Shown here piece after piece: positions 8,852-18,900 of a stretch of 64,000 bases of DNA; the first letter of the stretch is position 1; each line of letters opens with the position of its first letter. A program made the position numbers and the translations under genes. This DNA comes from BA4 sp044376575. GTDB taxonomy: Bacteria > Bacteroidota > Bacteroidia > CAIKAF01. The stretch covers positions 44,946 to 108,945 of the forward strand of contig JBILKR010000006.1 in the NCBI GenBank assembly GCA_044376575.1, given 5' to 3'. The notes below the pieces were generated by a model. The model was not told the origin of the DNA and searched no databases. It was given only the letters and a program-made list of their open reading frames with translations.

Positions 8852-8881
8852 CAAAAATAATTTTTTTTTAATAAAAACAAA
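8852..8881 (-). promoter_or_regulatory. Bacteroidota-type promoter for the lipoprotein operon
   Basis: Read on the minus strand, TTTG (8881-8878) is followed after 18 bases by TATTTTTG (8859-8852), matching the TTTG/TAnnTTTG consensus. Transcription should start near 8845-8848, giving a leader of about 35 bases before the ATG at 8812. The upstream element lies inside the A/T tract of the terminator of the respiratory operon. Confidence 0.6.
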
Positions 8882-8905
8882 AAAAGCCTTGCAATTGCAA
8901 GGCTT
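8876..8905 (-). terminator. Intrinsic terminator of the act-cox operon
   Basis: An 11-base perfect inverted repeat (AAGCCTTGCAA then TTGCAAGGCTT, 8884-8905) is followed on the minus strand by a long T-rich tract. It lies 24 bases after the stop codon of cytochrome oxidase subunit I, so it should end the respiratory transcript. Confidence 0.85.
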
Positions 8906-8928
8906 CGTTGTTATATATTCAAAGAAAA

Positions 8929-10743
8929 TTAATGAGCGTGTTCTTTTTCATTTGCAGCCAAAGGTTCTGTTTGAGGAATAAAGTCAGATTCTTTATCCGG
9001 CAAACTATAATCATAAGGCCAACGGTGAACTGCAGGAATTTCTCCAGGCCAGTTTCCGTGTAAATGTTCAACAGGGGTTGTCCATTCTAATGTAGTTGAC
9101 TGCCATGGATTTTGTGGTGCTTTAGGACCTTTCAGAGCACTGTAAATAAAGTTGAAAACAAATACAAACTGAACCAATACTCCTACGATAGCAAAAATAC
9201 TGATGATGGTATTCAAATCTGCAAAGCCATTAAACATTTCGAATGCCGTATAATTGTAATATCTTCTTGGTACGCCAGCAAGACCTAAGTAATGCATCGG
9301 GAAGAATACACCATACGCTGAAGTCAATGTTACCCAAAAGTGAATGTAACCCAGTTTATTATTCATCATACGTCCAAACAATTTAGGATACCAGTGATAA
9401 ACACCGGCAAATGTTCCGAACATCGATGCTACACCCATTACGATATGGAAGTGAGCCACTACGAAATATGTATTGTGAAGGTTAACATCCAAAGCAGAGT
9501 CTGCCAAAATAATACCTGTTAAACCACCGGTAATAAATAGAGATACAACACCAATTGCAAACAACATACCCGGAGTAAATCGAATATTCCCTTTCCAAAG
9601 CGTAGTGATGTAATTGAACGCTTTAATTGCAGAAGGAATCGCAATTAATAATGTAGTAAATGTAAACACAGAACCAAGGAATGGATTCATTCCCGTAATA
9701 TACATGTGGTGACCCCATACAATGAATGACAAGAAAGCAATCGCTAACATAGAAGCAATCATTGCCCTGTACCCGAAAATTGGTTTTCTTGAATTTACTG
9801 CAATTACTTCAGAGGTAATACCCAAAGAAGGTACCAGAATAATATACACCTCCGGGTGACCTAAGAACCAGAATAAGTGCTGGAATAAAATCGGGCTTCC
9901 ACCTGTTTGCTCTAAGGCTTGTCCGGAAATAAATATATCTGAAAGGTAAAAACTTGTTCCAAAGCTTCTGTCGAAGATCAATAATAATGCTGCTGCAAGA
10001 AGAACTGGGAATGAAAGTAAACCTAATATTGCTGTAATAAGGAAAGCCCATACTGTTAAAGGCAGTTTAGTCATCGACATGCCTTTAGTACGCAAATTAA
10101 CTACTGTAGTAATATAATTTAATCCACCCGTTAATACAGAAACAATAAACATTGCAATACTTAACAACCATAATGTCATTCCAAGACCAGATCCCTGAGA
10201 AGCCTGAGGCAATGCACTTAATGGAGGATATACAACCCATCCGCTGGCTGCAGGACCTGTTTCAACAAACAAAGAAATAAGCATCAATGCACTTGATAAG
10301 AAAAAGAACCAGTAGGATAACATGTTCAAGAATGGAGACGCCATGTCGCGCGCACCAATTTGAAGTGGAATCAAAAGGTTACTGAATGTTCCGCTCAGCC
10401 CTGCAGTTAATACCATGAATACAAGGATTGTTCCGTGTATGGTTACTGCTGCCAAATAAAAATTTGGATCAAGGATACCATCTTTTGCCCATTTGCCTAA
10501 AAATGTTTCAAGGATAGGCATCGGTTGACCCGGCCATCCTAGCTGAATACGAAAGACCAAACTCAATAATCCTCCAACCAATCCCATAAAAATTCCAGTA
10601 ATCAGGAACTGCTTGGCAATCATTTTATGATCCATACTAAAGATGTACTTCGATATGAAGGACTCTTTATGATGATGTCCGTGATCATGATCGTGTGCGG
10701 TATGGCTGTGAACTTCCGTGTGTGTTGAATGAATTTCGCTCAT
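8929..10743 (-). CDS. ctaD: Cytochrome c oxidase subunit I (aa3 type)
   Basis: This 604-residue membrane protein is the catalytic core of a heme-copper oxidase that reduces O2 to water. Visible ligands are the low-spin heme His in TIHGTILVFMV, the CuB/Tyr site GHPEVYIILVPSLG, the two adjacent CuB histidines in WGHHMYITGMN, and both heme histidines in VVAHFHIVMG. The Glu of GHPEVY and the Lys of IPSAIKAFNY indicate type A1 with D and K proton channels. The N-terminus carries a histidine-rich stretch (residues 5-24) before the first helix, and the C-terminus ends EKEHAH. It is the last gene of the act-cox operon, 20 bases after subunit II. Confidence 0.97.
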   Translation of the reverse strand: MSEIHSTHTEVHSHTAHDHDHGHHHKESFISKYIFSMDHKMIAKQFLITGIFMGLVGGLLSLVFRIQLGWPGQPMPILETFLGKWAKDGILDPNFYLAAVTIHGTILVFMVLTAGLSGTFSNLLIPLQIGARDMASPFLNMLSYWFFFLSSALMLISLFVETGPAASGWVVYPPLSALPQASQGSGLGMTLWLLSIAMFIVSVLTGGLNYITTVVNLRTKGMSMTKLPLTVWAFLITAILGLLSFPVLLAAALLLIFDRSFGTSFYLSDIFISGQALEQTGGSPILFQHLFWFLGHPEVYIILVPSLGITSEVIAVNSRKPIFGYRAMIASMLAIAFLSFIVWGHHMYITGMNPFLGSVFTFTTLLIAIPSAIKAFNYITTLWKGNIRFTPGMLFAIGVVSLFITGGLTGIILADSALDVNLHNTYFVVAHFHIVMGVASMFGTFAGVYHWYPKLFGRMMNNKLGYIHFWVTLTSAYGVFFPMHYLGLAGVPRRYYNYTAFEMFNGFADLNTIISIFAIVGVLVQFVFVFNFIYSALKGPKAPQNPWQSTTLEWTTPVEHLHGNWPGEIPAVHRWPYDYSLPDKESDFIPQTEPLAANEKEHAH

Positions 10744-10763
10744 ACAGTTATATTTTATGAATA

Positions 10764-12005
10764 TTAAATATTTTTAGTTGATGTTGTATCTTTTACTGCT
10801 GTAGTATCTTTTACCTCTATTGCTGCTTCAGCAGATGGAGTTTCAGATGCTAACTGACTTTTGATTGTTTTCTTATTCTTTAACCACTTGGTATAATCTT
10901 CTTCTGTTACAACAACTATTGGTAATTGCATATTATAGTGTGCAGAACCACAGATGTTGTTACAGTATAACAAATAATTAAAGTTTGGGTTTTTGAGTTT
11001 CGTTCTCATTTCAGCTGTAGTGATTGTCGGTGTAAATGTAAAACCTGTTTTTACACCAGGTACACAATACATATGAACACGGAAGTGTGGCAAGTATGCA
11101 CTGTGAATTACATCCTGACTACGCAAGTGAAGCTCCATCGTTTTATTTACAGGCATATAAATAGTATCCTGAAAAACTATATCATCATACGCTGTTTGAT
11201 ATGGAGATTGAGCTGATTTATTTTTGAATTCAATCACTTGCTGAAGTTGTTTTTTTAATCTTTTGTATGCTTTATTCAAGTCATTCATTTCTTCTTCATT
11301 TGGAAAATCAGCCAACTCTTTTTCAAGTCTTGCTTTTTCTTCATTCAGTGCTTTCAATTGCTGTTCGATATGTTCAGCAGTAATCAGACCCAATGAATTT
11401 GTAGCAGAAATCATGGTAAAGTTAGCATCTCCCAGTTGTTTGTCTTCACCGGCAAAACGAACTGTCCAATCGAACTGACGAGCATATAATTCAAAAATAA
11501 TTTTATCAGGATCTTCACTTTTTTTAGTAGATTGATTCCACACGATTAATCCTTTCAAAACCAACACAGCCATTACAATCGCAGGAATTATAGTCCATAC
11601 CATTTCCAATGTATTGTTATGCGCATAGTGATATGCTTTACGATTCTTATTGTATCTGTATCGATAAGCAAACCACATCAACAATGTTTGTGTAATAAAA
11701 AAGGCAAGAGAAATGATAATGAAATTTAACTCTAACAAATCATCAACTTCTTTTCCATGAAGAGAAGCTGCAGGAGGCAACATATAGTTGTAGTTATAAT
11801 ACTTGTTAAAGAAGTAAAAGAACATGCCAAATAATCCAACAAGCGATGCTAAAACCAACAGTGCATTGGTATTGTTTTCCTTTTCAGAAATTTCATAAGG
11901 TTGCTTTCCTCTCAATATTGAAGCAAATTCAAAAACCTTAAGTAATCTGACTGCCGTATAGATTGTCAGAATGATAACAGCGAGGAGAAGAATATTCATC
12001 AACAT
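10764..12005 (-). CDS. ctaC: Cytochrome c oxidase subunit II with coiled-coil insertion
   Basis: Subunit II carries the CuA centre that accepts electrons from cytochrome c. At 413 residues it is long: besides the usual two membrane helices (about 92-112 and 133-157) it has two extra hydrophobic segments at the N-terminus (3-20, 47-68). The CuA ligands are H301 in VIHSAYLPHFRVH and C348, C352, H356 and M359 in CNNICGSAHYNM. Asn350 replaces the usual Glu, whose main chain binds copper. Between QFDWTVRFAGE and TIYMPVNK lies an insertion of about 55 residues (208-262) predicted as coiled coil, rich in Glu, Lys and Leu. The tail is Thr/Ala/Asp-rich. A second ATG at 11999 is equally possible as start. 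Confidence 0.95.
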   Translation of the reverse strand: MLMNILLLAVIILTIYTAVRLLKVFEFASILRGKQPYEISEKENNTNALLVLASLVGLFGMFFYFFNKYYNYNYMLPPAASLHGKEVDDLLELNFIIISLAFFITQTLLMWFAYRYRYNKNRKAYHYAHNNTLEMVWTIIPAIVMAVLVLKGLIVWNQSTKKSEDPDKIIFELYARQFDWTVRFAGEDKQLGDANFTMISATNSLGLITAEHIEQQLKALNEEKARLEKELADFPNEEEMNDLNKAYKRLKKQLQQVIEFKNKSAQSPYQTAYDDIVFQDTIYMPVNKTMELHLRSQDVIHSAYLPHFRVHMYCVPGVKTGFTFTPTITTAEMRTKLKNPNFNYLLYCNNICGSAHYNMQLPIVVVTEEDYTKWLKNKKTIKSQLASETPSAEAAIEVKDTTAVKDTTSTKNI

Positions 12006-12030
12006 AATGCCTTCGATTAGTTAGTTATTA

Positions 12031-13206
12031 TTAAATATGATGTTGTTTACTTTCATTTAAGAAGGGGTGATTCGCAGGAACCAGCGGCGCTTTACTTAAT
12101 GCTGTAAACACCACATATAAGAAAAGACCAAGGAATCCCAAAACCATTCCAATTTCAGTGAAACCTATATTCCATTTATCTTTCACAGTTCCCGGCATAA
12201 TAATCTGAAATAAATCCAGATAGTGTCCTACCAGTAATATTGCTCCCACTACAGATAGCAACCAAGGTGTTCTCTTCGCATCACGATGCATAAGAATAAG
12301 TAATGGAAACGCAAAATTGATCACAAGCATAGGAATAACGATGTATTTATAGTCTGTATCAAAACGCTCAAGGAAATAGTTAATTTCTTCAGGAATATTT
12401 GAATACCAAATCAACATGTATTGAGAGAACCATAAATATGTCCAAAATACACTGAATGCAAACATAAATTTTGCCAGATCATGAATATGGTTTTCATTCA
12501 CCCAGTGCATTAATCCTTGTCTTTTTAAATGCAAAAGAATTAATAACATCATGATGATTCCACTCACAAACAAACCAGCAAAAATATACCATCCAAAAAG
12601 TGTAGAAAACCAGTGAACATCGATAGACATTAACCAATCCCATGCAGACATAGAAGAAGTAACCCCAAAAAACACAAGGAAAATTGCACCAAACATTAAT
12701 CCTTTATTATGATTTTTAAATCCGGGATTTGCATCTTCATTCAATGAAATTTTTCTGAACTGCATTGCAAGGAAAATCCATCCCAGTAAATAAACTACTG
12801 TGCGGATTGCATAAAATGTATTGCTCAAATAAACCTTCTTTCCGCTATTCATGTAGATTTCATCCGTTGTCTGGAAATGATGATCCATCCAGTGCCATAT
12901 ATCATGAACACCTAAAATACCGGCAACAACTAATCCGAGCATCACAATTCCTCCAATAGGTAAATATGTACTCATTGCTTCTGGAATTCTTTTGAAACCT
13001 GAATGCCATCCAGCTTCTGCCACATAGCTTACAGCAATGAAAAAGGTTCCTGCCAATGCAATGGCCAGGAAGAAAAATCCATTCAGTAATAAGTTAGCCC
13101 AGATTCTTTCGGGTGTCATCACAAAACCGTAGGCAATCGCCGCAACACCTATTCCCATCAGGGCCAGTGTTAACATTTTTGTTTTTCCTGTGAATGTGTA
13201 ATTCAT
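12031..13206 (-). CDS. actF: Alternative complex III subunit ActF
   Basis: This 391-residue integral membrane protein has about ten hydrophobic segments and the features of ActF/quinol:cytochrome c oxidoreductase: WMDHHF, SSMSAWDWLMSIDVHWFSTLFG and FWTYLWFSQYMLIWYSNIPEE. ActF is related to ActC but binds no cofactor; it helps form the membrane arm of alternative complex III. The C-terminus ends in ESKQHHI. The gene lies 25 bases upstream of ctaC and 30 bases downstream of actE in one operon. Confidence 0.93.
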   Translation of the reverse strand: MNYTFTGKTKMLTLALMGIGVAAIAYGFVMTPERIWANLLLNGFFFLAIALAGTFFIAVSYVAEAGWHSGFKRIPEAMSTYLPIGGIVMLGLVVAGILGVHDIWHWMDHHFQTTDEIYMNSGKKVYLSNTFYAIRTVVYLLGWIFLAMQFRKISLNEDANPGFKNHNKGLMFGAIFLVFFGVTSSMSAWDWLMSIDVHWFSTLFGWYIFAGLFVSGIIMMLLILLHLKRQGLMHWVNENHIHDLAKFMFAFSVFWTYLWFSQYMLIWYSNIPEEINYFLERFDTDYKYIVIPMLVINFAFPLLILMHRDAKRTPWLLSVVGAILLVGHYLDLFQIIMPGTVKDKWNIGFTEIGMVLGFLGLFLYVVFTALSKAPLVPANHPFLNESKQHHI

Positions 13207-13236
13207 CTTATTCTTCTTTTCTGGTTGATATCCGAA

Positions 13237-13878
13237 TTATTTTATTTTAGTTGAATCTGCTGCAGCAGTTGCTGGTGCTCCTGATTGTTGTAAGGTTTGT
13301 ACAAACTGAACAATTTGCCAGCGCTCATACGCTGAAAGTTGTGATGCGTAAGGCCCCATATTTCCTTTTCCAAATTGCATGGCATGGAATATTTGTCCTT
13401 CAGAAATATTTTTTAATTGATCTGAGTTATATGCCGGCGGCTGTAACCCATAGTTTTCTTTAGCCAATAAAACTTTAACGACTGACCCATCTCCTTTACC
13501 TTCTGCACCATGACATGCGATACAGTAAACATTATATAGTCTTTTCCCATTTTCCAAATGTGCTTCAGATTTTGCCAGCGGACTCTTTAAAAGTGCAATC
13601 GCTGAGTCTCTTCCCGCAGCGGTATTGGTGTATGGATAAGGAAAAGAATTCACCATTTTTTCGCGGTCAAATGAATGTGCAATAGTTCCTGTAACCGGAT
13701 CCTGATTGGTTTTGCCATCTGCAAAAACCACACTGGCTTCTCCTGCCTTTGATGCAGGCGAATAATACATGTCTGGCATGTATTGATATCCGGGACTGTT
13801 TTTATCTTTTACGCAAGAGGTCAGCATCACAGCAACTGCTGCAAAACCGAGTATTGTATGCTTATTGATGTTTTTCAT
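13237..13878 (-). CDS. actE: Alternative complex III monoheme cytochrome c subunit ActE
   Basis: This is a 213-residue lipoprotein: the N-terminus MKNINKHTILGFAAVAVMLTSC gives a lipobox with Cys22. A single c-type heme site, CIACHGAEGKGDG, lies near residue 117, and a methionine in GKGNMGPYAS is a likely axial ligand. The protein is the peripheral cytochrome that passes electrons from the complex towards the oxidase. It sits between actD and actF with short gaps, the canonical position. The C-terminal tail is rich in Ala and Thr. Confidence 0.93.
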   Translation of the reverse strand: MKNINKHTILGFAAVAVMLTSCVKDKNSPGYQYMPDMYYSPASKAGEASVVFADGKTNQDPVTGTIAHSFDREKMVNSFPYPYTNTAAGRDSAIALLKSPLAKSEAHLENGKRLYNVYCIACHGAEGKGDGSVVKVLLAKENYGLQPPAYNSDQLKNISEGQIFHAMQFGKGNMGPYASQLSAYERWQIVQFVQTLQQSGAPATAAADSTKIK

Positions 13879-13901
13879 TTTTAGAACAATATCAATTTTT
13901 A

Positions 13902-14447
13902 TTAATCTTTATATTTCAATTCAGATGAATTCACTTCATCAGCAGCCGTTTGACTGATGAAAGTTTTAATCTCAGTTTCAGATATTTTCTGATTATCATC
14001 CAATACGATTTCCATTACAAACTTATCATCTGTTGAACGCGGATCTGGATTCATCGCCTTTAATCCGGGAAACAATCTGGATCTGAATAAGTATGTAAAA
14101 TTCATCAGGTGAGCTGCAATCAATACCGTAATTTCAAATGTAACCGGAATAAATGCGGGCAGATTCTGACTTAAAGAGAAACTTGGTTTACCTCCAATAT
14201 TCATTGGCCAGTCCTGAATATTCATGTACCATATCATGAGTAACGCTAAAGAAGTACCCAATAATCCATAGAAGAATGCCACCGTTGATATTCTTGTTGG
14301 TTTTACACCCAAGGCTTTATCAATCCCGTGAATTGGAAATGGAGAATATACTTCTCTGATTGTAACTCCTTTTTCCATCAGATGCTTGGCTCCGGCTAAC
14401 GTTTCGTCCGGATCATTGTAAACTGCCAATACTGTCTTTTTATTCAT
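13902..14447 (-). CDS. actD: Alternative complex III subunit ActD (DUF3341)
   Basis: This 181-residue protein has the DUF3341 layout: a soluble N-terminal alpha/beta part (KKTVLAVYNDPDETLAGAKHL, then IREVYSPFPIHGIDKALG), two transmembrane helices (about 57-76 and 101-121), and a soluble C-terminal part with FVMEIV. ActD links the periplasmic arm to the membrane part of alternative complex III and carries no cofactor. The gene is 31 bases after actC and 23 bases before actE. Confidence 0.92.
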   Translation of the reverse strand: MNKKTVLAVYNDPDETLAGAKHLMEKGVTIREVYSPFPIHGIDKALGVKPTRISTVAFFYGLLGTSLALLMIWYMNIQDWPMNIGGKPSFSLSQNLPAFIPVTFEITVLIAAHLMNFTYLFRSRLFPGLKAMNPDPRSTDDKFVMEIVLDDNQKISETEIKTFISQTAADEVNSSELKYKD

Positions 14448-14478
14448 ATCAAAATGATGTTAGTCTGTTCTTTATTGA

Positions 14479-15888
14479 TTAATGATGGTGATCATCACCT
14501 GCTTTTTCATATAAATCTTCTGTCTTTTTCTTCCATCCATCGCCTGAAACCTTTAAAATAGATTTGGTTTCTGCAATTGCAATTACAGGGAATGATCTGG
14601 AGAATAATAAAAACAACGTAAAGAAAATTCCAAGTGTTCCTATAAAAATTCCGATATCTACATACGTTGGATAGAACATCGTCCAAGAAGAAGGAAGATA
14701 ATCGCGGTGCAATGATGTAACAATAATTACAAAACGCTCAAACCACATCCCTACGTTTACGACCAATGATAACAAGAAAGTACCAACCAGGCTTCTGCGT
14801 ATTCCTCTGAACCAGAAAAGCTGTGGACTGATTACGTTGCAGCTCATCATGATCCAGTATGCCCATGCATAAGGACCGGTTGCTCTGTTCAGGAACGCAT
14901 AGTGTTCGTATTGTACTCCTGAATACCAGGCAATCACTAACTCTGTAATATAAGCAACACCAACGATAGACCCCGTAACCACGATAATTTTGTTCATGGA
15001 TTCAAGGTGATTAATCGTAATATATTCTTCCAGATTCAATACTTTACGCATAATGATCAACAAGGTCGCAACCATTGCAAAACCTGAGAAGATTGCACCC
15101 GCAACGAAGTATGGAGGGAAAATTGTGGTGTGCCAGCCAGGAATTACTGAAGTTGCGAAGTCCATAGATACGATAGTGTGAACTGAAAGTACCAGCGGAG
15201 TTGATAAACCGGCAAGTACCAACGATACCTCTTCAAAGCGCTGCCAGCTTTTTACATTTCCTGACCATCCAAAACTTACCACATTGTATATTTTTTTCAT
15301 GAATGGGATGATCTGACGATCACGAACAGTTGCAAAATCAGGAATCAAACCAATATACCAGAATCCTAAGGAAACAGAGAAATACGTTGAAATTGCAAAT
15401 AAGTCCCAAAGAAGTGGAGAGTTGAAGTTTACCCACAAAGATCCGAATTGGTTAGGAACTGGGAAGAACCAATAAACAACCCACACACGACCTACGTGAA
15501 TTCCGGGAAACGTTGCAGCACAAATTACCGCAAAGATGGTCATGGCTTCAGCAGAACGGTTAATCGCCATTCTCCATTTTTGACGGAACAATAATAAGAT
15601 TGCTGAAATCAGTGTACCTGCGTGACCAATACCTACCCACCATACGAAGTTGGTAATATCCCACGCCCATCCTACCGTTTTATTAAGCCCCCAGGCTCCA
15701 ACTCCTGTACCAAATGTATAGGCGATTAATCCTAATCCCCATAATGCACACATGGCAGAAATGGTAAACACGAGGTACCACAGCTTATTCGCTCGACCTT
15801 CAATCGGTTTGCAAATATCTTCCGTTATCTGATGATAGGATTTATTTCCTAAAATTAACGGTTCCCTTACTGGTGATTCTATATGCAT
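14479..15888 (-). CDS. actC: Alternative complex III quinol-binding membrane subunit ActC (NrfD family)
   Basis: This 469-residue NrfD/PsrC-type protein has about ten membrane helices and is the menaquinol-oxidising subunit. Recognisable pieces are VREPLILGNKSYHQITEDI, TNFVWWVGIGHAGTLISA, FPGIHVGRVWVVYWFFPVPN, SVHTIVSMDFATSVIPGWH and FERFVIIVTSLHRDYLPSSW. Conserved His and Asp residues in the second and third line the quinol pocket in characterised homologues. The C-terminus ends in DDHHH. The gene is between actB and actD with gaps of about 30 bases. Confidence 0.96.
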   Translation of the reverse strand: MHIESPVREPLILGNKSYHQITEDICKPIEGRANKLWYLVFTISAMCALWGLGLIAYTFGTGVGAWGLNKTVGWAWDITNFVWWVGIGHAGTLISAILLLFRQKWRMAINRSAEAMTIFAVICAATFPGIHVGRVWVVYWFFPVPNQFGSLWVNFNSPLLWDLFAISTYFSVSLGFWYIGLIPDFATVRDRQIIPFMKKIYNVVSFGWSGNVKSWQRFEEVSLVLAGLSTPLVLSVHTIVSMDFATSVIPGWHTTIFPPYFVAGAIFSGFAMVATLLIIMRKVLNLEEYITINHLESMNKIIVVTGSIVGVAYITELVIAWYSGVQYEHYAFLNRATGPYAWAYWIMMSCNVISPQLFWFRGIRRSLVGTFLLSLVVNVGMWFERFVIIVTSLHRDYLPSSWTMFYPTYVDIGIFIGTLGIFFTLFLLFSRSFPVIAIAETKSILKVSGDGWKKKTEDLYEKAGDDHHH

Positions 15889-15921
15889 ATCTTTCGACTT
15901 CTAATTCTTTAATAATTTATC

Positions 15922-18900
15922 TTAATGATGTGCTGATTCATTTGAATGACCTTCAGACGCATGGGTTTCAGCATGCGCATGATGACCGTATTCTTCCTCA
16001 ACGTTACGCACTTTTGTTTGATAAATAACGTTTGGCTTTACACCCACTTCTTCAAGTAAATGATAAGCTCTTGGATCATTTTCCAACTTGGCAATCATTG
16101 CAGCCTCATCATTGTAATCTCCGAAAATAATTGCGTTAGTAGGACAGGCTTCGGCACAGGCAGTTTTAATTTCCTGATCTTTCACTAATCGATCCTGCTT
16201 CTTCGCTTCAAGTTTTCCGGCCTGAATACGCTGAACACACATTGAACATTTTTCCATTACCCCACGAGCACGAACAGTAACATCAGGATTTAAAACCAGT
16301 TTACCCAATTCATCATTCATGTAATAATCAAACTTCTTATTTTCAGAATACTGGAACCAGTTAAAGCGACGAACTTTGTATGGACAGTTGTTTGCACAAT
16401 AACGTGTACCGACACAACGATTGTAAGTCATCTGATTGAGACCTTCTGAACTGTGCGTAGTAGCCAATACCGGACAAACAGTTTCGCAAGGAGCATGGTT
16501 ACAATGCTGGCACATTACCGGCTGGAACACAACTTTCGGACTGTTTGAAGGTATTTCTTTCTTTCTATAATTATCGTTACCTTTTTCATAACGGGTAGAA
16601 GGATCAGCGTCAGAAGTATAATATCTGTCGATACGCATCCAGTGCATATCTCTTGATCTTCTGATTTCATCTTTGCCAACTACAGGTACGTTATTTTCTA
16701 CATGACATGCTACAACACATGCACCACAACCATTACAACTATTCAAATCAATGGATAATCCCCAACGGTGATTTACCATTTTGAAATCTTTCCAGTAATC
16801 AATTTTATCAATTGGTGCTTCGTGACCACCATTGGTCAATGACTGAACATTGGTATGCATCACCTTATCAGGATTTCCTGATTTCGGATCTTTACCAAAT
16901 TCTTTCAGTGATGTTTCCTTAACAATATCACGACCCATCATGGTATGATGGGTTTGTGTTCCTGCCAACTGATGTTTCTTTCCTGCACTTTCAACGGATG
17001 CTCCGGTTACGATGGTAGAAAAATTATTTCCTGCAATCTGCAGCAATGGGAAAGCATTGGCTCCGATGACTTCGTCATTTTTACCAAACTTTCTACCATA
17101 ACCTATCGCAATACCAATAGTTCCGGGCGTTTGACCAGGTTGAGCCAGCACAGGCAATTCTAAAGTTTTACCGTTCACGGTTACTTTTGCCACATTTGCC
17201 CACTGGTTCTGACCCATTAATTTATTGAATCCAAACTCCTGTTTGTCCATATCGGCAGGAGACATGGTAATATAATTATCCCAGGTTACACGACTGATTG
17301 GATCAGGCAATTCCTGTAGTATAGGATTTGCAGCCATCATACCGGTGCCCATTCCTACTTTTTCATATAATGTAATTTCCCATCCTTTTGCATTGGATGC
17401 AGCGGCATTAATTGCCTGAGCAGACGCAGAAATATTTGCAGTTGAACCTGTCTCTGCAGTTGGTGTTACAGCGATACTGTAAACGCCATCATGCAAACTT
17501 GTATTCCAGAATTCATCAAACAATAATTTACCTGAAGAAGCAAACAAGGTATTTCTCCATGTATTTTTAATATATTCTCTGTAAGTACTGCTGTTCTTAT
17601 CTGAACGTGATGCCTTGCCCGCCCATACCAACAAGCTTTCCTGTGCAGCTCTTGTATCGAACAACGGATGAATGGTAGGTTGCTGCAAGCTGTATTGACC
17701 TGCAACCGGATTAAAATCATTCCATGATTCTAAATAATGATGATCAGGCATCAAATACTGAACAGTCGTCTCTTCCATTCTGTCTCCAAATGATACAGAG
17801 ATAGCGGCAGAGGCTAGTGCTTTATTAAAATCAGTACCGTTAGGTAATGTATATGCAGGATTAACACCATATAGAATCACAGCGTTACCTGAAATGTTAT
17901 TAAACATTTCAGCCATTGCACTATCATTACCATTAAACAAATTAACCGATTGATTAATATCAATCGTATTTCCGTAGCTACCTAATAATTTATTAATCTC
18001 ATTTGTGATAGTTTGTGCATTCACGTCATTGATTCCGCAAACAACCAGTGCACTTCCTTTTTTACTCCACAAATAATCTCCGCATTTTGCAATGTCTTCC
18101 GCAAACGGAACGGTTACTGAACCTGCAGATGGGGCATTCGCTAATTTTGCAATGTGATTATATAATGCAACCAATGCTGTTCCGATTTGAGATGGCTTTA
18201 ACATCACACGGTAATCAGCATTTGACCCTGCCAGCGACATGATAGATTCAAACTGATAATGGCGAGACATATTTGCATTTTCAGGACGGCGTGTTTCAGC
18301 ATATTGCTTAGCATAAACACCACTCATCAACCAGCCATTCAGAAAATCGGCACCGAAAGAGGCAATCGCGTTTGCTTTATGGAACTGATAAGAAGGAATT
18401 ACTGATTTACCGAATGATGCCTGATTGGCAAGACGCACCGCCTGGTATGAAACAGCATCATACTGAACATGAATCACATTATTGTAAGTTGCGATAAAGT
18501 CATTAATTACAGCCTGAGTTGAAGGACTGATGATAGTATTAGTTACCAGATACGTTTTCTTTCCGGCAGCAGCTAATTCCTTTAACTTCGAAGAAATTTC
18601 CTCATCAGCTTGACTCCAGGCAACCGGAGCACCGGCTTTTAATGCTGATTTAGCACGTTTACTGTCATATAAAGAAAGAACAGATGCTTGTAAACGAGCA
18701 TTTGAAGAACCTGCGGTAACGCCTGACAATTTATTCCCATCAACTTTAATCGGACGACCTTCACGGGTTTTTACCAATACTGAAAAATAATCTGAACCAT
18801 CATAGTATGATGAAGCATAGTAATTGGGAACACCGGGAGTAATCGTTTCCGGTTTGATTACGTAAGGAATTGCTTTTTTAATAGGCGTTTCACAAGCAGC

